IMG/VR virus record: IMGVR_UViG_3300009164_000314
Location: 1-26,211 of that record
Reading direction: 5' to 3' (one strand)
From: a virus
DNA length: 26,211 nt
A program made the position numbers and the translations under genes. A model generated the notes under the pieces. It ran no database searches, was not told the origin of the DNA, and was given only the letters and a program-made list of their open reading frames with translations. Positions 8,087 through 16,327 of the stretch are shown piece after piece. Numbering within the stretch: position 1 is the first letter of the stretch; each line of letters begins with the position of its first letter.

Positions 8087-8404
8087 TTAGATTGTTGTTA
8101 TTTTGACGCCTGAGATAAATGCTGTAACAGAGCTTGCGTTTCCTGCACTGAGAATAATTGCATCTCCTGCGTTCAAAACTTGCTTAACATCTATAACTGT
8201 AATTTGACGAGGTGCTAGGTCAATATTCTTGTAAAAGAAAATTCCTGCGAACTTGCAGCTTGTCTGTTGTGCTACGTCGGTGACGTTAGATAAGGTAATA
8301 GATGTAATAACATCTGTCTCTCCTGCTGGGACGGTGTAAACCTGAGCCTCAGTTGCTGTAACGTTTCCGCCGAATAGTCTTGCTGGTAAACTAATTTGTG
8401 CCAT
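8087..8404 (-). CDS. Small beta-sandwich phage virion protein, 105 aa
   Basis: It is beta-rich: VTATEAQVYTVPAGETDVIT, SITLSNVTD, NIDLAPRQITVIDVKQVLNA, GDAIILSAGN, then AFISGVKITTI. The order (strand, 'tvpag', 'itsItLsN', Asn-rich turn, 'GD-I', closing 'ISGVKI') is shared with the 110-aa protein at 2888-3220, so I read them as paralogues. Such proteins are frequent in phage tail gene clusters, but I know no proven function. The gene starts one base after the stop of the 110-aa helical protein (TAAAATG) and precedes the 503-aa fibre by 26 bases. Confidence 0.7.
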   Translation of the reverse strand: MAQISLPARLFGGNVTATEAQVYTVPAGETDVITSITLSNVTDVAQQTSCKFAGIFFYKNIDLAPRQITVIDVKQVLNAGDAIILSAGNASSVTAFISGVKITTI

Positions 8405-8405
8405 T

Positions 8406-8738
8406 TTATATTACTCCCATGTTTACGAATAGATTGTAGTTATCTACTGCTGCATTTACTAATGCAATTTGTTGATTTCCAGAGGTGACAACGGCATTTA
8501 CCTGAGACGATCCAGCATTTGTTATTGTTGTAACTTGACCGCTAGATGCATTTGTTATGTCTGAAATTTTTTCGTTTGTTATTGCCACAATGTCATTTAC
8601 TCCTAGAAGTGATCCTAGGGACTCAAGGGATTTAGCCAAGAATACGAGGTCTTGTGTGGTAAGCGTAGATGCAGACAAAGCATTGATCTTTGTCTTTGCT
8701 AGCTCAATTTGTGCGGTTAATGTTACTGCTGATGGCAT
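8406..8738 (-). CDS. Helical fibre-linker-like protein, 110 aa
   Basis: The protein is almost entirely alpha-helical and low in aromatics, likely a coiled coil in its C-terminal half (SSGQVTTITNAGSSQVNAVV, then NQQIALVNAAVDNYN). Residues about 12-70 (KTKINALSASTLTTQDLVFL, then LGVNDIVAITNEKISDI) align without large gaps with residues about 671-730 of the 883-aa Fn3 protein (KAKINALSASTLNAEQILYL, then LGIDDVVAATANAIT). The same helical module therefore exists free-standing and fused. It is probably a trimeric stalk or adaptor. A strong ribosome site (AAAGGAGG) lies nine bases upstream, and two -10-like boxes precede it. Confidence 0.7.
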   Translation of the reverse strand: MPSAVTLTAQIELAKTKINALSASTLTTQDLVFLAKSLESLGSLLGVNDIVAITNEKISDITNASSGQVTTITNAGSSQVNAVVTSGNQQIALVNAAVDNYNLFVNMGVI

Positions 8739-8760
8739 TTTGTGTTGCCTCCTTTAGAAT

Positions 8761-8783
8761 ATTGTATCATAAAACTCATTATA
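8761..8783 (-). promoter_or_regulatory. Candidate promoter(s) before the 110-aa helical gene
   Basis: Two -10-like boxes lie on the minus strand: TATAAT at 8778-8783, overlapping the stop codon of the 125-aa gene, and TACAAT at 8761-8766 preceded by TGA, forming an extended -10 (TGATACAAT). No good -35 accompanies either. If the second is used, the start is near 8754 and the AAAGGAGG ribosome site falls at the very 5' end of the message. Confidence 0.35.
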
Positions 8784-9156
8784 CTGGTACTACTGGAAAG
8801 GTATAAGTTAGGTCTTCAGATATATTATCTGGAAGGTCTCTTAGGGCCTGTCTATATATTTCCCACTCCGTCTTTTTTGCATCAGATAAAGGAGAGGTAG
8901 ATAATTGTGTCCAGTCTGATTCCATTAGAGCTCGATCTCTTTTATTTCTTGCGTCTAAAATAACCCAAGATCTTCTTAAATTAAATCGATAGTCCTCTAA
9001 TTCTTTTTCTGTCATTGCAACTGGTACACCATTTGACAACTTATAAAATTTACCATCTGTATTAGAAGGAATAACATGCCAATCTTGTCCTGGAGACTCT
9101 TCAGAAACTAATGTTTGTTCTTGAATATTTTCTTCATCAAATTTAATATAAATCAT
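8779..9156 (-). CDS. Phage tail fibre assembly chaperone-like protein, 125 aa
   Basis: The C-terminal third carries the motif I know from small tail assembly chaperones (Pfam Phage_tail_APC type): RDRALMESDWTQLSTSPLSD, a Lys/Thr/Glu spacer, WEIYRQALRDLPDNI. In such proteins 'SDWTQ' and 'YRQALRDLP' are the conserved signatures. The N-terminal part (MIYIKFDEENIQEQTLVSEE onward) is acidic and probably contacts the fibre. Its start is fused to the stop of the 9156-10091 fibre (TAATG), giving coupled synthesis of fibre and helper. This is the best-supported accessory among the three cassettes, and it strengthens the reading of the other two. Confidence 0.8.
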   Translation of the reverse strand: MIYIKFDEENIQEQTLVSEESPGQDWHVIPSNTDGKFYKLSNGVPVAMTEKELEDYRFNLRRSWVILDARNKRDRALMESDWTQLSTSPLSDAKKTEWEIYRQALRDLPDNISEDLTYTFPVVPV

Positions 9157-10091
9157 TATCTATCTCCATAAAGTGTTGCACATCTATTCCACAGTCTGTG
9201 GGATGAGTATCCATTGTATGCCGTATCATCTAAATCTGTATAGTTCATTGCTGTCATGGTCATTCTCATATCGGGCTGAATCCATTTATCTGAAAATGTA
9301 GTATCTAAATCATATAATTTATTTACCTCTAGTGCTTTACCGCCGTAACCGCCCTGCCACCATAAATATGTTGATGTCTGACAGAAAAATGCTGTTGTAT
9401 TTGCTGGAATTGTCATTGTTCCAGTCCAAGTATAGTTAGAGTTTCCACCAGAACGATTTGCCATTGTTGTCCATGTCATTCCCGTAGCCTGTGAGTATAG
9501 TCTTCCAGCGCCAGTTGGAATTCCGTAGTACATTGCAGAACCTTCATATCCTTGTGCCCAGTAATTTGCATACCATCCAGAAAGTGTAATTGTTTTAGAT
9601 AGTGTTGGGTGAAAGTTTCGAATAAACATAGATCTCATTGAAAAACCCTGATATCCAGAATCTTCCATGTGGTTGTGAACCTGTCCTCCACCAACTACGT
9701 TTCCTCTTGCAAACTGTAAAACTGCTCCTGCACGATTATTTACAGATGAATATGAATTTGTATTTTGTCTATTATGACGACCTAGCGCCATATGAAAATT
9801 TCTTTCATGATCTGTAGTAGAGTTCATATAATTATAATATGCTCCCCATCCATCGCCAGACTGCCATGCACCTGACCAGATTGGGTTTCTATCATTAATA
9901 GTATAAATTGTTGGAATGTGATACGGGAATCTTGTTCCATCAGTTACTTCTCTAAATTCATTATCTATTCCAGTTTTAACTCCAAGTGAGGTTGGTGTAA
10001 TTCCAAGTGCCGATCCTGTTATTCCAATTGTTGCCATATCAGCGGCTTTTAGTCCTGACGATAATGTTAAGAGCGAGTCTAGTGATGCCAT
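9156..10091 (-). CDS. Putative receptor-binding tail fibre, 311 aa
   Basis: I place the start at 10091 (MASLDSLLTLSS), five codons inside the longer open frame starting at 10106. GGAGA lies eight to nine bases upstream, and the TAATG fusion with the Fn3 gene repeats the style of neighbouring junctions. A helical leader (1-60) precedes a segment (IPTIYTINDRNPIWSG) matching the equivalent segment of the 503- and 516-aa fibres (PTFATYSNRDNRPFW). After that the sequence differs but is equally rich in Tyr, Trp, Asn and Gly (SGYQGFSMRSMFIRNFHPTL, LSGWYANYWAQGYEGS). This suggests a common virion-attachment region with an unrelated or strongly diverged head. No catalytic motif was seen. The assembly chaperone gene follows directly. 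Confidence 0.7.
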   Translation of the reverse strand: MASLDSLLTLSSGLKAADMATIGITGSALGITPTSLGVKTGIDNEFREVTDGTRFPYHIPTIYTINDRNPIWSGAWQSGDGWGAYYNYMNSTTDHERNFHMALGRHNRQNTNSYSSVNNRAGAVLQFARGNVVGGGQVHNHMEDSGYQGFSMRSMFIRNFHPTLSKTITLSGWYANYWAQGYEGSAMYYGIPTGAGRLYSQATGMTWTTMANRSGGNSNYTWTGTMTIPANTTAFFCQTSTYLWWQGGYGGKALEVNKLYDLDTTFSDKWIQPDMRMTMTAMNYTDLDDTAYNGYSSHRLWNRCATLYGDR

Positions 10092-12742
10092 TATGCGATT
10101 CTCCATCCTTTTGCAGTATTTGAATATATTAATTTCATAGCTTTATTATTTACGTTAAAAATAAGGTCTTCTGCTACACCCTGAATTAATTCACCATTTC
10201 TAGCTACTGTAAAGAAGTTTGTTGATGCAGTTCCAGAGATGTCAATTATTTCTACAACGGCACCTATTCCAGGCCCCGCTGGAAGTGTTAAAGTTAGTCC
10301 ACCAACTCCACCACCAAGTGCTGGAGTATTAACAAAAACTCTATCTCTATTTACTAAAAGTTTGCTGGAAGTTAAAATTTGCCATGTATTATATCCAGCG
10401 CTTGCAGCTAAAGCTGATGCTGTTGCAATATCTGACACCTGACTTGAAATTGATGATTCTATAGAAGTAACTCTAGGGTTAATGTTATCGTATGAAGCTT
10501 GAAGAGTTGTGTATTTACTTGATAGGTTTGATACTGCTACTCCATTTGCCGTTCCATTAACAAGTGTAATTGCGGCTGATCCAGCACTTTGAATATTTGT
10601 AATTGCATTTGCGGTTGCCGCAACAACATCATCTATACCTAGAGCTTTAGATAATATTACTAAGGAGTTTGACAAATATAATATTTGTTCTGCATTTAAA
10701 GTTGAAGCGCTTAAAGCATTAATTTTTGCTTTAATTGTATCAATTTGATTTGATAAAGTAGCATAGTTAGCTGCGCTACCAAAATCTGTTGTAATAATAT
10801 TACTAGCATTTGATTGTTCACCCTCAGAAGCAGTTGTAATAGCTCTTACTTTAAAGGTGTAAGCAGTAGCTGGAGTAAGTCCTGTAACAAGAATTGGTGA
10901 TGTAGCTCCTGCGCCTGAGCCTCCAATTGGAGTCGATACAACTGTATATCCAGTAATTGTTTGTCCGTTAGTTACGGTTGGTGCGGTAAATGTAAGTGTT
11001 GCAGTTGTTGCGCCTGTTTTTGCAGCTACTCCAACTGTTGGTGGTCCTGGTGGGGCAGTATCTGTAGTTATGCTACCGCTTGCTGCTGATTGGGGCCCAG
11101 TTCCAACTGAGTTAATTGCTGATACTTTAAATGTATATGATGTTGCGGGAGTTAATCCTGTAAAAGTAATTGGTGATGTTGTTGATGTGGCAATAACTCC
11201 ACCAGGAGTTGACGTACCAAGGTAGCCAGTAATTGTTGTTCCGCCATTTGATGCTGGTGCTGTAAATGCAAGAGTTGCGGTTGAAGATCCTGTTTTTGTA
11301 GCAGTGCCAACTGTTGGCGCACCTGGTACATAAACGTCTGTAGCATCTGTTGTTACGCTATTACTTGCTGCTGATTGTGCACCGTCTCCAACAAAGTTAG
11401 TAGCTACAACTTTAAATGTATAAGCTGTTGCTGGAGCTAATCCATTAATTGTAATAGGTGAGGCTGATCCAGTAGCAACAATATTTCCTGGAGTTGATGT
11501 AACTGTGTAACTAGAAATTGATGCTCCACCTGTTGACGCTGGTGCTGTAAATGCAACCCGTGCTGAAACTGAAGATAATTTTACAGCTGATCCAATTGTT
11601 GGGGCTCCAGGTACAGTGGCATCTGAAGTAATTTGATTACTTGCTGAAGAAGCAGCAGATGTACCAGCTGAGTTAGTTGCTGTTACAGCAAATGTATACG
11701 CAGTTGCGGGTGTAAGCCCCGTAATAGTAATTGGAGATGCTGATCCTGTAGCAGTAATTCCGCCAGGTGTTGATGTTACCGTATATCCCGTTACTGCTGC
11801 TCCGTTATTTGCTAATGGTGGGCTAAATGAAAGACTTGCAGTTGTTGAACTTAATTTTGTAGCTGTGCCAACTAATGGGGCTGAAGGTGCTGCTGCATCT
11901 GTAGTTATCTGATTACTTGAAGATGAGTTAACGCCCGAGCCTTGGGAGTTTGTTGCTAATACTGTAAATGTGTAGTCTTGCCCAGGTGTCAGTCCTGTAA
12001 CAGTAATTGTTCCGCTGCCTGCTTGTGATACAGATCCCGTAATTGCACCTGGTGTTGATATAGCTGTGTATGAAGTAATTGCAAAGCCACCATTTGATCC
12101 TGGTGCAGTGTAAGCAACAGTTGCAGTTGTTGAACCAGTCTTTGTTGCAGTACCAATTGTTGGTGCACCTGGAGCATTTGGATTTACGTAATCTGTAGTT
12201 ACTGCATTACTTGCCGCTGATGGACTAGAAGTTCCAATAGGGTTTGTAGCTGTAACTGTAAATGTATATTGTGTTCCAGAAGATAGTCCTGTAAAGTTAA
12301 GTGGTGATGATGTACCAGTTGCGGTTATACTGCCAGGCAAAGATGTTGCTGTGTACCCAGTGATTGCTCGTCCACCATCTGATGTTGGTGCAAAAAATGT
12401 AAGTGATGCCGTTGATGTTCCAGTTTTTGTAGCCGTTCCAATTGTTGGTGCATCTGGAGCTGCAGAATCTGTAGTTATGCTATTACTTGGAGAAGACGGC
12501 CCTGAAGTTCCATCAACATTTGTAGCTGTAACTGTAAATGTATAAGCGGTATTAGGACTTAGTCCTGTAACAGTAATAGGAGATGTTGATCCTGAAACAG
12601 AAATATTTCCAGGAGAGGACGTAGCTGTATAGCTAGTGATTGTCTGTCCACCATTATTAAGTGGTGCTGCAAATGCAACAGTTGCTGTTGTTGTTCCTGT
12701 TTTTGTAGCGGTGCCAATAATTGGAAGATCTGGTGCTGCCAT
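10091..12742 (-). CDS. Seven-Fn3-repeat tail protein with helical and beta C-terminus, 883 aa
   Basis: Seven tandem fibronectin type III domains of about 90 residues fill 1-92, 95-184, 188-282, 285-374, 377-466, 471-561 and 564-653. Each opens like APGAPTIGTATKTG and contains a TITGYTVTSTPG core, SPITVTGLTPATAYTFTV and a closing S-ASN-ITTD. Residues 660-780 are helical and share the INALSASTL module with the 110-aa protein at 8406-8738. Residues 785-883 form a beta module (WQILTSSKLLVNRDRVFVN, LTLTLPAGPGIGAVVEIID, ending KGWRIA) often seen at fibre tips. The Fn3 repeats are probably an extended stalk on the virion; such domains often aid adhesion. GAGGAG six bases before the ATG is the ribosome site. 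The repeats are recognisable at DNA level, so recombination could change their number. Confidence 0.85.
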   Translation of the reverse strand: MAAPDLPIIGTATKTGTTTATVAFAAPLNNGGQTITSYTATSSPGNISVSGSTSPITVTGLSPNTAYTFTVTATNVDGTSGPSSPSNSITTDSAAPDAPTIGTATKTGTSTASLTFFAPTSDGGRAITGYTATSLPGSITATGTSSPLNFTGLSSGTQYTFTVTATNPIGTSSPSAASNAVTTDYVNPNAPGAPTIGTATKTGSTTATVAYTAPGSNGGFAITSYTAISTPGAITGSVSQAGSGTITVTGLTPGQDYTFTVLATNSQGSGVNSSSSNQITTDAAAPSAPLVGTATKLSSTTASLSFSPPLANNGAAVTGYTVTSTPGGITATGSASPITITGLTPATAYTFAVTATNSAGTSAASSASNQITSDATVPGAPTIGSAVKLSSVSARVAFTAPASTGGASISSYTVTSTPGNIVATGSASPITINGLAPATAYTFKVVATNFVGDGAQSAASNSVTTDATDVYVPGAPTVGTATKTGSSTATLAFTAPASNGGTTITGYLGTSTPGGVIATSTTSPITFTGLTPATSYTFKVSAINSVGTGPQSAASGSITTDTAPPGPPTVGVAAKTGATTATLTFTAPTVTNGQTITGYTVVSTPIGGSGAGATSPILVTGLTPATAYTFKVRAITTASEGEQSNASNIITTDFGSAANYATLSNQIDTIKAKINALSASTLNAEQILYLSNSLVILSKALGIDDVVAATANAITNIQSAGSAAITLVNGTANGVAVSNLSSKYTTLQASYDNINPRVTSIESSISSQVSDIATASALAASAGYNTWQILTSSKLLVNRDRVFVNTPALGGGVGGLTLTLPAGPGIGAVVEIIDISGTASTNFFTVARNGELIQGVAEDLIFNVNNKAMKLIYSNTAKGWRIA
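10780..12742 (-). repeat. Seven imperfect ~270-bp tandem repeats encoding Fn3 domains
   Basis: The repeat units correspond to the seven Fn3 domains of the 883-aa protein. The codons for GTATKTG, SPIT-TGLTPATAYTF and ASN-ITTD recur with moderate nucleotide divergence, about every 270-285 bases. Confidence 0.8.
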
Positions 12743-12754
12743 TTTATACTCCTC

Positions 12755-15700
12755 TTATGCCTGAGCTTCTGTCCAAGATAAACGAGCTGAAATATCTCCA
12801 GATGTTAGTCCTAGGTTTGTTGCAACGATTGTTAAAATATCTGGACCATTTGGGAATCCTGGAGCTTTGTAGTTTCCATCTCCTGAAAGAATTGATGTTC
12901 CAAGGTCTTTAACCTTTGACAAATCAAAGCTGGTTGCTGAATAGTTTGTACCACCAGTACCGTCGGTATAGAAAGCAAATGCCTGATCTCCACCTCTAAT
13001 TGTTGTTATTGGGCTAGTTACTGTAGAACCTGTCTTTCCAGTACCATCGTGATAAATAACTTGAGCTAGTGATCCTCCAGCTACTCTAATGTTTTCCCAG
13101 TCATTTGGAAGAGTTACTCCAGTTGGGAACGATGAAGGATTATAAATACCCTGAATCAAAAATGCTCCTTGAGCAAGAATACCTAGCGAGCTAAGTGATA
13201 ACTGCATAGTATTTAATGTTTCTCTCTTGCCATAATTTCTTCCAATTCCATTATCTGCAGATGGTGCAATTCTAATTGAAAGAAGTGGTCTTGCAACCGC
13301 TGTTGTACCAAAGCTTTGAGAAACGGATCCTTGTGGAGTAACAATACTTGATGCTATTGTTGTTGCATTGGATATTGAGTATTGAATAGTATTAGATGTT
13401 ACTGCGCTTACTGTAAATGTTCCATTGAATGTTGTTTTTTCAACTGCTGTTGCAGCTGTTTGTGCTTGTGCCGTATATCCATAAACTCCAGCAAGGATAA
13501 CTTCAAATGTATTTGATGCTGGGGTTGCTGATATAGTCCTATCACCATTTAAAATAGTAGTAACTGCAGTAGATTGAATTTGACCATTTTGAAGATTTCT
13601 AGATAATGCAGTATTTGATACTGTTACAGTTTGACCTGTGTAAAGACCGTGTGCACCTTGAGTTGTAACTAATATTGTAGATGCAGAAGTTCTTTGAACG
13701 CTTGTTATTGCTGCTGAGGTATTAACTCCAGTTACAATAAGTGGGTATCCCACCTGTACTTGGTGATTTGAAGCAGTTGTTAATGTTGCAACAGATGAGG
13801 ATGCTGACTTTGAAGAAATTTTTGCAATAACTTCACCTGAACCTGCAACGTTTACGAATCTCTGCATACCAGCGGTAAAGATAAAGTTCTTATCATCATC
13901 AAACTTGCCGTCCATAATAACAGATGATCCCCAGTGTGAAATAACTGGAGCACATGTATTTGTAATTGTTTGAACAGAAACTTGTGCAATTCCAGTTCCA
14001 TTTGTAATTGTATTATCTGGAAGATATGTTGCATTATTTGATGATCCAGACAAAGTTACAGCTTGTCCTTGTAGATAAGAAGTCATCGGCTGTCTTCTAT
14101 TTATATTAACAGGGTAACCTTGTGCAATTTCATTATATGCTGTATCAGTAATTGTATAAGAACAAATTTCAAAATTACTTGTATCTTTTATTACTAAGAA
14201 TCCTGAAGTTGGCCAAAATTTAACGCTATCAACATACATAACAATCATTGATGGTGCTAATGGCGATCCAACTATTCCTGAAGATCCCGCCTTTAACTTT
14301 GTGCTAAAGAATGGTGAGTTAATTGCTTCATATCTTGCTGGAAGGTTTCCAGAACGCATGTAAGCTTCTGTATTTCTATTGTTATTAGGCATCTTGTGGC
14401 AATAAACAATATTTCCTTCTGTACCTCTAAAACCAAATCTAATAAATCCTGCACCGTACCAGGTGTAGTCAACATAGGCCATCTGCATTAATGCAGGGTC
14501 TAGTGTATATCCTGAAGGGCCTTTCCCATCAAGTCTATCTACGTTCCACTCAGTTTGAGGAACTCTAATTTCTTGAGTCAAAACATAAGAAGAGTTAGTT
14601 ACGGAATCTCCCTTATATGCTGGAGTAACCTTTAAGTTAGTATCTGATGCAATTTCAATAACACTATAATTTGCTCCCTTAATTACAATCTGGTCTCCAA
14701 CCAATAACTGCTTTCTAAATCTTGTATTTATGCCAGTAATTGTATTTGAATACTTGGTTGCAGCAATTTTACCAAATAAATCTTTCTTGGTAAATCTTCT
14801 GACGGCATAAAGATATGTCCCATCATATTCAAGGAAGAATCCGTTTTGATCATTGAACATACCAGTTCTTGTTGCGGCACCTTCCCACTTATAAACAGTA
14901 ACTGAAACATCAACTCCTCCTGGGAATTGATCTGTAGCAGTTAAGTTTTGTGTAAGTGGCATAATATACTGGAACTCATTTGTTCCTAATACATTTGTAA
15001 CTACAAACTTACCATTCCATGGGTTGTATGATCCTGCTGTAACAACTCCATCTACTTTAATTTTTGCTCCTGGTTGCATTCCATGATCTTGAAGTGTTTT
15101 TACAGTTACAACTTGATTTCCAATTAAAACTCCTGCAACAGCAATGCTATCTACGTCAAAAGTAGGTGTAAATTTTACACCAGTAGAGAATTGAATTGAT
15201 TTTCCTGATTGATATCTAAAAGCACGACGTGTTTGACGAATAACTCTTACACCACAAACATTGTCTGTTGTTGAAAGAATAACTCCTCCATCATGTGGTC
15301 TATGCTGTACATATCCGTTTGGTTTTGTATAAAGTCCTACTCCATTTGTAATAATTGGATTAGCAACTTGTGAAGTCATTTTAAATTTCATTTGGTTTGG
15401 AGATGAAACGTTAAATATTCTCCAAGAACCTTTGATTGAGCAATTTTCGTTTTGGCTTCCGATTAGAATTGGAGTTCCTGGAAGAAGTCCATGTGCTGTA
15501 CTTGTTGTAATTGTAATTGTAGACTGAGCTGCACCATCTGATTGAGCAGTCCATCCTTGAAGTCCTACTGCATCGCTTCCACCTGGGATATGTGCATTGT
15601 CATAAATTCCTCCGCCTGCTATGGATGTAAGGCTTCCATTTGAAATAGCTCCAGAAACAACTCCATTTGCTAAATATGTAAATGTAAAACCATCTGTGGA

Positions 15701-16315
15701 TACTGTTTCAACTGGGAAAGTTCCTTCAGCTAAGGGGGAAGATGTATCTTGAATTGAAATAACATCGCCTGCAACAAGATCTGTTGCTGGGCTAGAAACT
15801 ACGCAAGTTATTGTAGATCTTGGTGAAACACCATCACCAGTTACGCTTGTTACGTCAAATGAGTTTCCGCCTGTTGCTCTAGAAAAGAATGATGGATAAT
15901 TTGATGTTAAAACTAAAGCTTCCCACTTAGAGCTCTGAACACCATATTCAAAGTCTGTATCCATTAAAGATTGTGGCGGAGCAACTCTTAGTTTATTTAC
16001 TGCATCCATAAGTGGTTCTGTAAATGTTACTGTTTCTGCTGGCTCGTCAACAATAATTGCAAGTTGATCTGTAGAAGCCATGCTTGCACAGTTATATTTA
16101 AGAGTAATTATTGTTTTTGGCTCGTAGCCAAGTGTGTTGTCAATTGCAAAAGCGGTAGCGCCTAGGTTAGTATCGGAGAAATTGTAGATAACCTTGCCTT
16201 GGGTGGTATTTGTGATAAGCATCAATCTATCTTGTCTTACTATTCTTGGAATAGTAATTTGATTAGTGCCTGGATTAAATACGTAGTATGCGTGTTCTAT
16301 TTGTCTTCTTGCCAT
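12755..16315 (-). CDS. Large virion structural/tail protein, 1186 aa
   Basis: This is the largest gene of the window. Residues 1-95 are beta-rich (IEHAYYVFNPGTNQITIPRI). Residues about 103-132 contain LRVAPPQSLMDTDFEYGVQS followed by SKWEAL, and about 362-382 contain RAFRYQSGKSIQFSTGVKF. I associate both with long structural proteins of T4-like cyanophages and related marine phages. A short motif of the form T-x-HGL-x-x-G-x-x-(I/V) recurs at about 270, 409, 848 and 888 (for example HGLLPGTPILIG and HGLYTGQTVTVSN), each followed by a tail like FTVSAVTSNTIQYS, so small beta domains are repeated. The middle (YTWYGAGFIRFGFRG) and C-terminal parts are also beta-rich. It is probably a fibre or baseplate-associated protein; no enzyme motif is visible. 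AGGAG precedes the ATG. Confidence 0.75.
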   Translation of the reverse strand: MARRQIEHAYYVFNPGTNQITIPRIVRQDRLMLITNTTQGKVIYNFSDTNLGATAFAIDNTLGYEPKTIITLKYNCASMASTDQLAIIVDEPAETVTFTEPLMDAVNKLRVAPPQSLMDTDFEYGVQSSKWEALVLTSNYPSFFSRATGGNSFDVTSVTGDGVSPRSTITCVVSSPATDLVAGDVISIQDTSSPLAEGTFPVETVSTDGFTFTYLANGVVSGAISNGSLTSIAGGGIYDNAHIPGGSDAVGLQGWTAQSDGAAQSTITITTSTAHGLLPGTPILIGSQNENCSIKGSWRIFNVSSPNQMKFKMTSQVANPIITNGVGLYTKPNGYVQHRPHDGGVILSTTDNVCGVRVIRQTRRAFRYQSGKSIQFSTGVKFTPTFDVDSIAVAGVLIGNQVVTVKTLQDHGMQPGAKIKVDGVVTAGSYNPWNGKFVVTNVLGTNEFQYIMPLTQNLTATDQFPGGVDVSVTVYKWEGAATRTGMFNDQNGFFLEYDGTYLYAVRRFTKKDLFGKIAATKYSNTITGINTRFRKQLLVGDQIVIKGANYSVIEIASDTNLKVTPAYKGDSVTNSSYVLTQEIRVPQTEWNVDRLDGKGPSGYTLDPALMQMAYVDYTWYGAGFIRFGFRGTEGNIVYCHKMPNNNRNTEAYMRSGNLPARYEAINSPFFSTKLKAGSSGIVGSPLAPSMIVMYVDSVKFWPTSGFLVIKDTSNFEICSYTITDTAYNEIAQGYPVNINRRQPMTSYLQGQAVTLSGSSNNATYLPDNTITNGTGIAQVSVQTITNTCAPVISHWGSSVIMDGKFDDDKNFIFTAGMQRFVNVAGSGEVIAKISSKSASSSVATLTTASNHQVQVGYPLIVTGVNTSAAITSVQRTSASTILVTTQGAHGLYTGQTVTVSNTALSRNLQNGQIQSTAVTTILNGDRTISATPASNTFEVILAGVYGYTAQAQTAATAVEKTTFNGTFTVSAVTSNTIQYSISNATTIASSIVTPQGSVSQSFGTTAVARPLLSIRIAPSADNGIGRNYGKRETLNTMQLSLSSLGILAQGAFLIQGIYNPSSFPTGVTLPNDWENIRVAGGSLAQVIYHDGTGKTGSTVTSPITTIRGGDQAFAFYTDGTGGTNYSATSFDLSKVKDLGTSILSGDGNYKAPGFPNGPDILTIVATNLGLTSGDISARLSWTEAQA

Positions 16316-16327
16316 TTTATATTTCTC

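Noticed and set aside
11152-12177. Minus-strand frames with Gln/Leu-rich products inside the Fn3 gene
   Set aside because: Frame-shifted readings of the Fn3 repeats; low-complexity composition and no ribosome site.
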